NCBI RefSeq assembly: GCF_031851795.1
Contig: NZ_CP134698.1
Coordinates: forward strand, 28,895 to 92,894
Direction of reading: 5' to 3'
Source of the DNA: Pontibacter sp. G13
GTDB taxonomy: Bacteria > Bacteroidota > Bacteroidia > J057
DNA: 64,000 bases
Shown here: piece by piece, positions 33,848 through 42,134 of the stretch
Layout of the letters: every line of letters starts with the position of its first letter
Numbering within the stretch: position 1 is the first letter of the stretch
The notes under the pieces: model-generated
Databases searched by the model: none
What the model was told of the DNA's origin: nothing
Seen by the model: only the letters and a program-made list of their open reading frames with translations
Position numbers and translations under genes: made by a program

Positions 33848-34231
33848 ATGGCGAAGAACAAGAACACGATGGATCTGCTGGGCAAGTTGGGAAAGACAGA
33901 AGTTCCCCCAGCCAAGATGGTAGCACCGATTCAGGAGATCAAGGAAGTGCAGCCGGCACCACAGCCAGAGCCGCAACCTGTCAAGCCCAAACGGAGGCCG
34001 ACTCCCAAGGCCACCAAGCAGGAAGCCGCAGAACCAACTCCCAAACGAATGGGCAGGAAGCCGGACTGGGAAGAGGACGTGGCCTTGGTGAAGACCACCT
34101 TGCAGATTCCGGAGGACACCTTCTTCGCCATGAAGTTGGCCATGGCCAGTACCCATCGGGACTACAAATCCCAAAACAAGTTCATCAACGACGCCCTCCA
34201 GCACTTCATCCAGAGCAGGAAACGGAAGTAG
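33848..34231 (+). CDS. Small ribbon-helix-helix partition partner (ParB/ParG-like)
   Basis: 127 residues: a Pro/Lys/Gln-rich disordered N-terminal ~75 residues, then a C-terminal ~45-residue domain (TTLQIPEDTFFAMKLAMAST ... NKFINDALQHFI) with the strand-helix-helix pattern of ribbon-helix-helix DNA-binding proteins. It starts 9 bp after parA. Known: in type Ib partition systems the RHH protein binds the centromere and represses the operon. The AT-rich repeats upstream and the inverted repeats downstream are candidate binding sites. Confidence 0.72.
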   Translation: MAKNKNTMDLLGKLGKTEVPPAKMVAPIQEIKEVQPAPQPEPQPVKPKRRPTPKATKQEAAEPTPKRMGRKPDWEEDVALVKTTLQIPEDTFFAMKLAMASTHRDYKSQNKFINDALQHFIQSRKRK

Positions 34232-34262
34232 CAGGCCCCTCCGCAACGTTCCAACGTTCGAC

Positions 34263-34349
34263 GGGAGGTTCCTCCCATCTCACACTGTGTCACCCGTCAC
34301 GAGGCTCCTCTAAGCCTGTGACGGGTGACGCAGTGAAACCCCGTAGGGG
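34263..34349. repeat. Cluster of inverted repeats downstream of the partition operon
   Basis: Three inverted repeats lie in under 90 bp: GGGAGG-TT-CCTCCC (34263-34276); an 18-bp arm CACTGTGTCACCCGTCAC (34283-34300) pairing with 34318-34335, one G-T pair, extended inward by AGGC/GCCT; and CCCC-GTA-GGGG (34339-34349). No clear T-run follows the big stem, so simple termination is not obvious. A centromere site is the alternative. Confidence 0.65.
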
Positions 34350-34372
34350 AAGAGGCGTATATGAGATTGTTA

Positions 34373-34394
34373 CATATTAAAACTTTATAATATG
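34373..34394 (+). promoter_or_regulatory. Candidate ArsR operator
   Basis: CATATT-N10-AATATG, overlapping the ArsR start codon, is an inverted repeat of the kind ArsR-family repressors bind for autoregulation. The arms are only 6 bp, so this is tentative. Confidence 0.3.
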
Positions 34395-34715
34395 ACCGAA
34401 CGTACACGATCCATGATTCTCGGCCTCGACCAATCTCCAGAGCGGATGCGCAAGGTCAGCCAGATGATGCGAGCGCTGTCCCATCCGGACCGGCTCATGA
34501 TCGTGGACTTCCTGTTTGCCCAGGGACCGCTTCCAGTTTCGGAACTGGCGGCGGAACTCGGATTGAGCCAGTCCCAGACTTCTCAGCATCTCCGGAAACT
34601 GGAGACCCTCGGGTATCTGTGGGCCGAACGGTCAGGCAAGCAGATTTACTATTCGGTCAGGCACGCAGGCCTCAAGCAACTGCTGAAATGCCTGCAGGTG
34701 TGTACAGAGTGTTGA
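34392..34715 (+). CDS. ArsR-family repressor, probably sulfide/persulfide responsive
   Basis: 107 residues with a winged helix-turn-helix of the ArsR type: [14 protein letters not shown], then [20 protein letters not shown] as recognition region and the wing [12 protein letters not shown]. It ends in CLQVCTEC, three Cys that could sense persulfide or a metal. Upstream of thioredoxin and a persulfide dioxygenase, it parallels BigR/SqrR-type regulators of sulfide oxidation, though the Cys positions differ from that pair. The thioredoxin gene begins 22 bp later. Confidence 0.8.
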   Translation: MTERTRSMILGLDQSPERMRKVSQMMRALSHPDRLMIVDFLFAQGPLPVSELAAELGLSQSQTSQHLRKLETLGYLWAERSGKQIYYSVRHAGLKQLLKCLQVCTEC

Positions 34716-34737
34716 ACCCAAAAAGAGAGAAACCCAT

Positions 34738-35052
34738 ATGTCCAATTCTAGCAAACCCACATTCCAGGAATTGATTCAGTCCGACAAGCCAGTCCTCGTG
34801 GACTTCTTCGCCACATGGTGCGGTCCTTGTAAGGCCATGACCCCGATCTTGCAGGAAGTCGCCACCGAGATCGGTGACAAAGCCAAGATCGTGAAGATAG
34901 ACGTCGACAAGAATCAGGCACTCGCCCAGAAATTCCAGGTACGCGGTGTGCCGACCTTCGTCCTGTTCAAGGGGGGCCATGCCGTCTGGCAACAGTCGGG
35001 CATGATACCCAAGAGCCAGATCAAGGAAGTGATCGAGCACTACGGGGCCTAG
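34738..35052 (+). CDS. trxA: Thioredoxin
   Basis: 104 residues, the full thioredoxin length, with the active site WCGPC at about 31-35, the cis-Pro region GVPTF near 77-81 and the buried Asp of VDFFATW. Cytosolic, no signal. In this operon with ArsR and persulfide dioxygenase-rhodanese it likely reduces persulfide or rhodanese intermediates, which is an inference from context. Confidence 0.92.
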   Translation: MSNSSKPTFQELIQSDKPVLVDFFATWCGPCKAMTPILQEVATEIGDKAKIVKIDVDKNQALAQKFQVRGVPTFVLFKGGHAVWQQSGMIPKSQIKEVIEHYGA

Positions 35053-35072
35053 CCATCGGATGGACCATGCAA

Positions 35073-35118
35073 GCGGGTCCCCCATCTCCCGGTTTCACCG
35101 GTGGGGTGGGGGACCCGC
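35073..35118 (+). promoter_or_regulatory. Strong hairpin between thioredoxin and dioxygenase genes
   Basis: A 12-bp GC-rich stem GCGGGTCCCCCA (35073-35084) / TGGGGGACCCGC (35107-35118) encloses a second short stem CCGGT/ACCGG. It starts 20 bp after the trxA stop and is not followed by a real T-run. It could be a partial terminator, an mRNA-processing or a stabilising element. Confidence 0.5.
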
Positions 35119-35227
35119 CGATTTGTCCGATGCCGCACTATCCGGAATCCGAGAATATCCCCAGAATGCCTATATTTGGGGCTTGATATACGCCACGGCG
35201 TTGAACGCACCCTTAACTTCATCTTCC

Positions 35228-36634
35228 ATGTCCAATCTGGTCAAGACCCTCGATAGCTGCTATATCGAACAGATATATACGGGCTGTCTGGCAGAGGCCG
35301 CCTACTACATCGAATCCGACGGCGAGGCTGCCATCATCGATCCCATGCGCGAAATCGAGCCCTATCTCGAACTCGCGAATGCCCGGGGAGCGACCATCAA
35401 ATACGTCTTCGAGACACACTTCCATGCAGATTTCGTCTCGGGGCATGTGGATCTGGCCCGCCGTACCGGTGCCCAAATCATCTATGGCCCCAAAGCGGAA
35501 ACTGCCTTTGAGGCGACCATTGCGACGGATCGGCAGATCTTCCACTTGGGCCGTATCAGCTTCGAAGTGCTACATACACCGGGACACACGCCCGAGTCCT
35601 CCTGCTATCTGCTCCGCGACGAGTCCGCAGAGCCACATGCGGTATTCACGGGCGACACCCTCTTTGTCGGATCGGTCGGGCGCCCCGACCTTGCGGTGAA
35701 ATCTGACCTGACACAGGAAGATCTGGCCGGAATGCTCTACGACTCCCTTCGAAACCAGCTCATGCCCCTGCCGGATCACGTACTGGTATGCCCAGCCCAT
35801 GGTGCCGGATCTGCCTGCGGAAAAGGAATGAGCCAGGAACGCTACTCCACCATCGGCCAGCAAAAGCTGCTCAACACGGCGCTCCATCCGCAATCCCGCG
35901 AGGAATTCATCAGCGAAATCACGGACGGGATCATGCCTCCCCCCCAATATTTCCCCAAAAACGCCCAAATCAACAAACAGGGCTACCGGGAAATCGACCA
36001 AGTGGTCGAACAGGGAACCATCCCCATGAGCATCGACCAAGTGGAAGCCGCGATTCAGGACGGCGCACTTCTCCTCGACACTCGCAAGGCCGCCGATTTT
36101 TGCCGAGGACATATCCCGGGATCCATGTTCGTCGGACTGGACGGCTCCTTCGCCACTTGGGTGGGGACCCTCATCGAGGATCTCGGACAACCCATCGTCC
36201 TCATCACCGACCCAGGAAGGGAAGCCGAAGCGGTAATCCGCCTGGCGCGTGTGGGATACAACCAAGCGCTGGGGTATGTCGAAGGCGGAGTCCAGCAATG
36301 GAAAGCCCATAGAGGCGATCTAAGCGAACTAAAGTCCATTTCCACCGAAACATACGCAAGCCTGAAAAAAACCTCCCAAATCCACTCTGTGGACGTGAGA
36401 AAGCCGTCGGAGTATCGGGATGGTCACGTAAAGGGTGCCACCGGCTATCCACTGGACTTCTTCAACCAACAGGAAAATCCGCTGGAATCCGGTCAATCCC
36501 ACTACCTCTACTGCCGAAGCGGATACCGTTCCGTAGTAGCCGCATCGCTCCTGATGCGACAAGGTTACGACGGCTTGGTGAATGTCGAAGGTGGATTCAA
36601 CGCCATCTCCCAGACGGACGTCCCAACCGAGTAG
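35228..36634 (+). CDS. Persulfide dioxygenase fused to two rhodanese domains (CstB-like)
   Basis: 468 residues from the ATG at 35228; the upstream extension would be translated from a hairpin region and is not conserved-looking. N-terminal metallo-beta-lactamase domain of the ETHE1 kind: THFHAD (His64, His66), GH73, HTPGH (His120), FTGD (Asp143), PAH (His191). Then a first rhodanese domain (about 265-365) without the active Cys (ITDPGRE at that place), and a second (about 383-465) with Cys429 in YLYCRSGYRS. This order equals that of CstB. Known: it oxidises persulfide to sulfite and can make thiosulfate. Sulfite would feed SorAB encoded just downstream on the opposite strand. Confidence 0.88.
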   Translation: MSNLVKTLDSCYIEQIYTGCLAEAAYYIESDGEAAIIDPMREIEPYLELANARGATIKYVFETHFHADFVSGHVDLARRTGAQIIYGPKAETAFEATIATDRQIFHLGRISFEVLHTPGHTPESSCYLLRDESAEPHAVFTGDTLFVGSVGRPDLAVKSDLTQEDLAGMLYDSLRNQLMPLPDHVLVCPAHGAGSACGKGMSQERYSTIGQQKLLNTALHPQSREEFISEITDGIMPPPQYFPKNAQINKQGYREIDQVVEQGTIPMSIDQVEAAIQDGALLLDTRKAADFCRGHIPGSMFVGLDGSFATWVGTLIEDLGQPIVLITDPGREAEAVIRLARVGYNQALGYVEGGVQQWKAHRGDLSELKSISTETYASLKKTSQIHSVDVRKPSEYRDGHVKGATGYPLDFFNQQENPLESGQSHYLYCRSGYRSVVAASLLMRQGYDGLVNVEGGFNAISQTDVPTE

Positions 36635-36643
36635 GGCACAAGC

Positions 36644-36686
36644 AAAACCGGACCATCTGCCCCTCGCTGGGTGGGATGGTCCGGTT
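36644..36686 (-). terminator. Inverted repeat/terminator between the sulfur genes
   Basis: An 11-bp stem AACCGGACCAT (36646-36656) / ATGGTCCGGTT (36676-36686) is followed on the minus strand by TTTTGC. A smaller hairpin CCACTCC/GGAGTGG follows at 36697-36714. They separate the convergent dioxygenase and sorB genes. The rest of the gap to 36950 is AT-rich and holds nothing recognised. Confidence 0.6.
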
Positions 36687-36950
36687 AAAAAAAGAACCAC
36701 TCCAGCAGGAGTGGCCCCTTATAACGATTGTGCAAACCGTTGTAAATAATCTTCTTATGTCTTAATATTCAACCCATTTGCAAAGGTCGAATTCAAGTAA
36801 ATTCAGGTCAGTGCCGTTTCATTACCCTGCAATGTAATACTTTAATCCACAGAAATCATGATTCGTCCTGACAAAATGTACCTAATGGTGTAAGTTTATC
36901 CCTCCATTGAATACGCATACCGAAATAAACGACCCTCCGACATATCCTCC

Positions 36951-37391
36951 TCAGCGCTCGAGATCATACCAGCCGGCATCCTCCAACGGCGCCCGTCTCG
37001 AAGTCCTACCCGGCGCGTAATGGGTCGACAGATAATCCAGAATCGGAGATTCAGCCGCTCCAAGATCCCACAAATTCTGCGTCTCCTGCATCCAACGGAT
37101 CATTTCCAGCCATCCGGCACGGGTAGCCCGATTCTGGGCGATCAACTTGCCGGAATGACAGCCCGTGCACTGTGCCTTCACCAGTTGATAATCCCCCTCA
37201 GCGATCAATCCACTCTCGACGTCCAGCCCATTCACGATGGGGGGAGCGGGGGTCGCTATCGGCGTCTCAACAGGGTCCACGATCATCCACAGGATTCCTC
37301 CGGCCAATCCGCCTGCCAAGATACACAGGACGAGTACACTCACCGAAAGCCGGACGATCAATCGTTCTCTGGCAGAGCTCTGATTCTTCAT
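36951..37391 (-). CDS. sorB: Monoheme cytochrome c subunit of sulfite dehydrogenase
   Basis: 146 residues from the ATG at 37391, chosen because it overlaps the sorA stop as ATGA. An N-terminal membrane anchor (about 12-37) precedes a single haem site CTGCH (75-79). A distal Met candidate lies in the helix MIRWMQETQNLW. Known: SorB takes electrons from the molybdenum subunit and passes them to cytochromes. The anchor suggests it stays bound to the inner membrane facing the periplasm. Confidence 0.78.
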   Translation of the reverse strand: MKNQSSARERLIVRLSVSVLVLCILAGGLAGGILWMIVDPVETPIATPAPPIVNGLDVESGLIAEGDYQLVKAQCTGCHSGKLIAQNRATRAGWLEMIRWMQETQNLWDLGAAESPILDYLSTHYAPGRTSRRAPLEDAGWYDLER

Positions 37392-38608
37392 GACTTGACT
37401 TGAATCGCGATTCGGTGACAGGCATTGTTGAGATAGCCCTTGGGATTCCAACCGGGAAGCACCATGGGTTGCCGGATTCCCTGATCATCTTGGGCGCGAG
37501 CCCAGATCTCGTAGTACCCGGTATCCGGAAAAGCAAGCTCTGCAGACCATGCCTGCCAGGCAAGGCGGTTGGCGGGAGGAGCCAATTGGGCCGGTTGCCA
37601 AGTCGCCCCGAAATCGATGGATATCTCGACCAGATCCACCTTCCGGTCACCGGCCCAGGCCTTTCCGCGAACTTGCAGCCGCTTTTCACCTGAAATCCGG
37701 GCATGTGTCCGGGGAAAAGTGATCAGCGACTTCACGGGCATCGATTCGATGATGCACATCTCCGAATCCGGTACATCGGTCCCCGGCGAAACAGGGTGGC
37801 AGGGTACCCGATAGGATTGGCCCCCCATTTTCGCGCCGTCATGGATTCGGTTTCGTACGGCAATTCGGCTCAGCCATTTACCCGAAGTCGAGGCGGGCCA
37901 GCCACCGAAAACCAAGCGAAGCGGGTATCCATTTTGGAGCGGAAGCGGTTCTCCGTTGATTTCCCACGCGATCAGTGACTCATTCTCAAGTGCTTTGGCC
38001 ATCGGAACTCCACGGGAAATCGGACGCTTGTCAGGGTCTCCACTCAGGTGAGTATCAGCTCCGTAGTATCCGATGTAGACGGCATCATCAGTGTATCCCG
38101 CATCCTCCAGCACGTCTCGCAACCGGATGCCGGTCCACTCAGGGCATCCGACCGCACCAAGCGTCCACTGATTGCCTTTGGCTGGGGGAAAGAACTCCGC
38201 TCGGCCATTGCCAGCACACTCGATGGTCAGTTGGTAGGTGTATTGGGGAAATCGCCTTTTCAAATCGGCCAACCGGTAGGTCACAGGGTTGGGTACGCAT
38301 TCACCCTCGATCCTCAGCTCCCATGTGTCGAGGTCGACCTGCTTGGGCGGAATCCCGTTGTTTCGGACGAAGAGGCGACTGGCCGGGGTGATTAAATCAT
38401 CCAGCAAATGGGGCGGCAATTCCGCATTCAGCGGGCGGTCATTCAGCACCCTTATTCCGGGATCCTTGCCCGGTATACCCGCTGAGGGCCAACTCAATAG
38501 GTCCAGTCCCGCAGGCACCGGAAAAAATGGGGCAAAGGCCGCCCATGCAGCACCCCGGAGAAATGTTCGCCGCGATTGGACTCCCTTCTTTTCGCGATTC
38601 GTAGCCAT
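37388..38608 (-). CDS. sorA: Sulfite dehydrogenase, molybdopterin subunit (sulfite oxidase family)
   Basis: 406 residues with a Tat signal (SRRTFLRGAAWAAFAPF), so it is exported folded. The sulfite-oxidase molybdopterin domain is clear: TIECAGNGR with the Mo-ligand Cys131, then GGWPASTSGKWLSRI, and a C-terminal Mo-co dimerisation domain (about 290-400, VEISIDFGATW). It oxidises sulfite to sulfate in the periplasm. Translationally coupled to the cytochrome c gene. Placed next to the persulfide dioxygenase operon, it completes sulfide-to-sulfate oxidation. Confidence 0.85.
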   Translation of the reverse strand: MATNREKKGVQSRRTFLRGAAWAAFAPFFPVPAGLDLLSWPSAGIPGKDPGIRVLNDRPLNAELPPHLLDDLITPASRLFVRNNGIPPKQVDLDTWELRIEGECVPNPVTYRLADLKRRFPQYTYQLTIECAGNGRAEFFPPAKGNQWTLGAVGCPEWTGIRLRDVLEDAGYTDDAVYIGYYGADTHLSGDPDKRPISRGVPMAKALENESLIAWEINGEPLPLQNGYPLRLVFGGWPASTSGKWLSRIAVRNRIHDGAKMGGQSYRVPCHPVSPGTDVPDSEMCIIESMPVKSLITFPRTHARISGEKRLQVRGKAWAGDRKVDLVEISIDFGATWQPAQLAPPANRLAWQAWSAELAFPDTGYYEIWARAQDDQGIRQPMVLPGWNPKGYLNNACHRIAIQVKS

Positions 38609-38823
38609 CTTTGCAATTATTGACAGTTTGAATATACGGAATGCCGACGACTGAAAGGATCAATATTCGGATAAAAAGAATTTTATCAGGTTCCGGAAAT
38701 AGAATATATACAAATCGTTTTTTTCGACTTGTACGTGAAGACCAACCCGGCCCGCCAACCGGAATTTCTCTCCCAATTGTTAGCTTTCTTTTTAAATAAC
38801 TTACTTAATATACTTACTTAGGG

Positions 38824-38858
38824 GCTTGTAATTTATTGATAGCCAATCAATTACAAGC
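38824..38858. repeat. Inverted repeat at the left edge of the origin
   Basis: GCTTGTAATT (38824-38833) and AATTACAAGC (38849-38858) are perfect 10-bp arms around a 15-bp centre. It lies immediately left of the first iteron and may bind Rep or a host factor. Confidence 0.55.
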
Positions 38859-38864
38859 GAAGTT

Positions 38865-39427
38865 GACTTGCAAATGAAGACTTGAAACCCCCAAGATGAC
38901 TTGAAAATGAAGGAAATAGGGGCCTTTATGGACTTGAAAATGAAGACATCGAAATGGAAACTGACTTGAAAATGAAGACGACATAGGCCAAGACGACTTG
39001 AATTTGAAGGCGAAATGGGGATATCTAGCAACTTGACTTGAGATTGAAGGCATAACTTGACTTAAAAATGAAGACACCAACCGAACACCGAAAGTCTCCT
39101 CCAGTCCCAAAAATATACATCTGATTTTCAACGATTTACGCTTCAAAAAACCGCCTTACACAGATAGAACGAAAATCGAGTTGACTTGAAAATGAAGACA
39201 AAATTCGAAGGTTCCGCAGAAAATGTGGATAACCTGACCAAACGATTCATTTTCAGTCCCGAAAGCAGTTAGGGAGGCGGCCGAAACCCCTATTTTTTTT
39301 TACGGATTTTTGCCAAAAAACTCGACTTGAATTTGAAGACAGCCCAATCTGCCATGCGAGATTCCTATCCCAGATTATGGCCTATTTGAGGGAATGGCGC
39401 GACATAACTTGACTTGATTTTGAAGAC
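38865..39427 (+). repeat. Replication origin iterons: ten 17-bp direct repeats
   Basis: Consensus GACTTGAAAATGAAGAC, all in the same orientation, starting at 38865, 38898, 38931, 38963, 38995, 39035, 39059, 39183, 39324 and 39411. The first five are spaced 32-33 bp, three helical turns. A perfect DnaA box TGTGGATAA lies at 39224-39232 and a T-run at about 39291-39301. This is the layout of an iteron plasmid origin just upstream of its Rep gene. Together with the inverted repeat at 38824-38858 it accounts for most of the gap 38609-39516. Confidence 0.88.
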
Positions 39428-39516
39428 TCCCTTTCAGCGTTAGAATCCCCATTGACTTATGCCCAATATTGGATAAGTCTACTTAATTGACTTGGTTTAC
39501 GCACCAATCCACTCCT

Positions 39517-40764
39517 ATGCCTATCAATCGGTCCAAGCAGAAATCGCCTGTCCACTACACGGTCTTCCAACCCAACGTCCTGATCGGAGCCAACTCCGAT
39601 ATGAAACTCATGGAGTTACGACTCTACACAGAGATCCTCAACATCAATCACAGCGAGGAGCCGGACCAACTGACCTATCACATTCCCTACGAAGCCGTCA
39701 CCGAAAGCGAAGGACGCCAGGCCGACAAAAACCTCACCCGGGATTTCATGCGATTGACCAAGATGTTCCAGAAGCGGGTATTCGACCTCGACAAGGATTT
39801 CATGGAAGTGCATTTCGGCGAGAGCTATCCGGTTTCGATTGTACCATTTCCCAGAATTCGGTATCGCGAGAAGATGTTCGAGATTACGATCGAACCCTAT
39901 TTCAAGGCCGTTCTCGTCAAGCTCGACCTCGGATTCACCAAGGGGGACATCGAGATGCTCCGGGGATTCAGGCATACCTATTCGCACCGACTGTACTGGG
40001 TCATTCGACAGAACCAGTGGAGACGAGATGGATTGACCTTGTCTCTTGTGGAACTGAAGGCCGTATTGGGCTGCGACGGCAAGTATCCCCGATACAACAA
40101 TTTCCGCAAGGATGTCCTCGAACCCGTTCGCCGGGAATTTGAGGGGACGTGGGTGGAGTTCGAGTACCATCCCATCCGCAAGGGTAGGGGAGGGGCGGTG
40201 CGGGAGATCACCCTCGAGTTCAAGGATGACCTACAGCAGATGCGGGAATTGAAGCTGGGGGAAGCCTACTCCTTCGAAAAGATTTTGGCGGCTTACGAGA
40301 TCAGTCCTCGCGAGATCCGGAAGATCCGCCAGAACGTGACCATGGCCACGGAAGTCCATCCGGGATTCGTCTGGAACGAGGACTATGTGATCCAGGTGAT
40401 CGAGATGGTCCGCGAGCTCGACCGCAAGAAGCACAACAGCAAGGATGCCAAGCCCATCAAGCACATGGGTGCCTATATCCTCAAAATCCTCAATGAGGGC
40501 TGGTTCATCGAGCAGATACAGGAACGCCGCAAGCTCATCAGCAAGACGATCGAGCAACAGCTGGACCTGTTTCCCAGTACGAGCCAACTCAATCGTCTAG
40601 CCCCCAAGCAGCCCCCCGTGGAGTTCCGGACCACATACGCTTCTTTCCGCGAGATGTACGAACTGAACCAGGAGATCAATCCCTCGAGCATGACCGAGGC
40701 GGAGTTTGCCGCAAATCTGGGATATGAAATTCACGGGGACTGGGTAGTCAAGATCCAGCATTGA
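39517..40764 (+). CDS. Rep_3-family replication initiator
   Basis: 415 residues from the ATG at 39517; a TTG 30 bp earlier is possible but sits in an iteron-like sequence. Two winged-helix domains are expected: the first about 15-130 (LMELRLYTEILNINHSEE), the second about 130-255 (RLYWVIRQNQWRRDGLTLSL ... LKAVLGCDGKYPRYNNFRKD), the latter typical of RepB/Rep_3 initiators that bind iterons. The C-terminal ~160 residues are a lineage-specific helical extension. Known: such proteins bind the iterons, open the origin and control copy number. The ten iterons upstream strongly support the call. Confidence 0.9.
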   Translation: MPINRSKQKSPVHYTVFQPNVLIGANSDMKLMELRLYTEILNINHSEEPDQLTYHIPYEAVTESEGRQADKNLTRDFMRLTKMFQKRVFDLDKDFMEVHFGESYPVSIVPFPRIRYREKMFEITIEPYFKAVLVKLDLGFTKGDIEMLRGFRHTYSHRLYWVIRQNQWRRDGLTLSLVELKAVLGCDGKYPRYNNFRKDVLEPVRREFEGTWVEFEYHPIRKGRGGAVREITLEFKDDLQQMRELKLGEAYSFEKILAAYEISPREIRKIRQNVTMATEVHPGFVWNEDYVIQVIEMVRELDRKKHNSKDAKPIKHMGAYILKILNEGWFIEQIQERRKLISKTIEQQLDLFPSTSQLNRLAPKQPPVEFRTTYASFREMYELNQEINPSSMTEAEFAANLGYEIHGDWVVKIQH

Positions 40765-40851
40765 CCCCGCCAGCAGATCATCGGGCTGTCAAATCGCCGG
40801 AAAATACCGGAAAGGGGGATTGTTCAGGTGGGAGGCTTGGGAGAGTATTTG

Positions 40852-40859
40852 TATATTTG
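40852..40859 (+). promoter_or_regulatory. Possible -7 element upstream of marR
   Basis: TATATTTG fits TAnnTTTG, but no TTG lies 19 bp upstream, so this is only a weak candidate for the MarR-SGNH promoter. Confidence 0.3.
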
Positions 40860-40969
40860 CCGTTATGCTCAATGGCCAGCTGCAACCCGCGACTTCCTGA
40901 CTTCCTCGCACACAGCCTCACCCATTACTCGCACAGATTCCTGCATACATACTTACTACGCAACATCTT

Positions 40970-41440
40970 ATGTCAAAGCACAAGACCCTGGATTTCTACA
41001 TTCGCAAGGCTTGGCTCAGCATCTTCAACATGTACAACCAGCAAGCCGGAAGCCGAGGCTACTCTATTTCCGAAGCCTACGTCCTGCTGAGCATCGACCG
41101 CGAGGAAGGTACGCTGGCAACCCATATCGGTCCCCTCACCGGGCTCAAGCGCGGAAGTCTCACCCGCACCCTCCGGGACATGGAGGCCCAGGGCATGATT
41201 TACCGCAAGGCTGATCCCGATGACCGCCGTATCCGCAAGGTCTATCTGACCGAGCAGGGAATGACCTACCGCGAGACAGCCGCCGAAGTCGTCAAGGACT
41301 TCGACAAAGTCATCCAGAGCAGCTTTTCCCCCGAGCAACTCGACACCTTCCGCGAAGTCCTCGAAGGAATCGAGCGTATGGCAGGTGAACGATACGAGCA
41401 GCAGAGCAAGAATGTCTCCCCAGACCGGATGACCTCATGA
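40970..41440 (+). CDS. MarR-family transcriptional regulator
   Basis: 156 residues with the MarR winged-helix pattern: an N-terminal dimer helix, the HTH around ATHIGPLTGLKRGSLTRTLR, the wing DPDDRRIRKVYLTEQG and a C-terminal dimer helix. Ligand unknown. The stop codon overlaps the next gene's start as ATGA, so regulator and SGNH protein are co-translated. It may control the following hydrolase and mannanase genes; this is inferred from order only. Confidence 0.85.
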   Translation: MSKHKTLDFYIRKAWLSIFNMYNQQAGSRGYSISEAYVLLSIDREEGTLATHIGPLTGLKRGSLTRTLRDMEAQGMIYRKADPDDRRIRKVYLTEQGMTYRETAAEVVKDFDKVIQSSFSPEQLDTFREVLEGIERMAGERYEQQSKNVSPDRMTS

Positions 41441-42069
41441 CCCGGCGTATCCTGCTGATCGGCAATAGCCATACCCTACGCAACGATCTCGCCTACATGG
41501 TCGAGGAGATGATCCGGCAGGAACGCCCCCTCGACTTCATCGAAATAGCTGTCATCGCCCACGACCGGGCCACGCTGGATGAGCATCTCCAAGCACCCAT
41601 GATCCTTCGGCGACTGGCCGAGGGCTGGAGCCACGTATGCATCCAACCTCATAGCGACCGGCCCATCACCCACCCGGACAAACTGGCATTCAATGTAGGG
41701 GAGATTGCCCGCATGGCTCGGGAATCCGATGCAGTTCCCCTGCTGGTGATGAATTGGTGCAAGGCCCACCTTCCGCACACCCAACTAGCCATCTCCAGTT
41801 CCATCTGTCAAATCGCAGAACAGGTAGGGATCGGGGTGGTGCCCGTAGGATTGATCTGGGAGAAATGCCGTCAGCTGTTTCCCGAAATCCCACTCTACGA
41901 ACGCGACAATCGGCACGCACTGCCCATCGGGAGCTGGCTATATGCACGAGCATTGACCGCAGCCATTCTGGGACTCCCCCCCACTTGGGTACCCAAGTAC
42001 CGAAGTCCGGAAATCGATGCGGATCAGCTAAAAAAAGTCAGGACCATGAATCTGGTGGATATCTCCTAA
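41437..42069 (+). CDS. SGNH-hydrolase-like protein
   Basis: 210 residues, no signal peptide. The N-terminal ILLIGNSHT resembles block I of SGNH hydrolases (Ser nucleophile after GN), and RDNRHALPIGSWLYA near residue 160 gives the DxxH pair of block V. The order and length fit the family, but the middle blocks are weak. Esterase or deacetylase activity is possible; substrate unknown. It overlaps marR by 4 bp and is 65 bp upstream of the mannanase, so removal of acetyl groups from mannan is a tempting but unproved idea. Confidence 0.55.
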   Translation: MTRRILLIGNSHTLRNDLAYMVEEMIRQERPLDFIEIAVIAHDRATLDEHLQAPMILRRLAEGWSHVCIQPHSDRPITHPDKLAFNVGEIARMARESDAVPLLVMNWCKAHLPHTQLAISSSICQIAEQVGIGVVPVGLIWEKCRQLFPEIPLYERDNRHALPIGSWLYARALTAAILGLPPTWVPKYRSPEIDADQLKKVRTMNLVDIS

Positions 42070-42134
42070 CCAATTCCTGTCAACTGATTTTCCAATGCCG
42101 CGAATAGACGGTATATTCCCTTTCAAATACCCCT

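Noticed and set aside
38865..39427. The direct repeats considered as a CRISPR array
   Set aside because: Repeats are only 17 bp, spacing varies from 24 to 141 bp, and no cas genes are present; a Rep gene follows directly.
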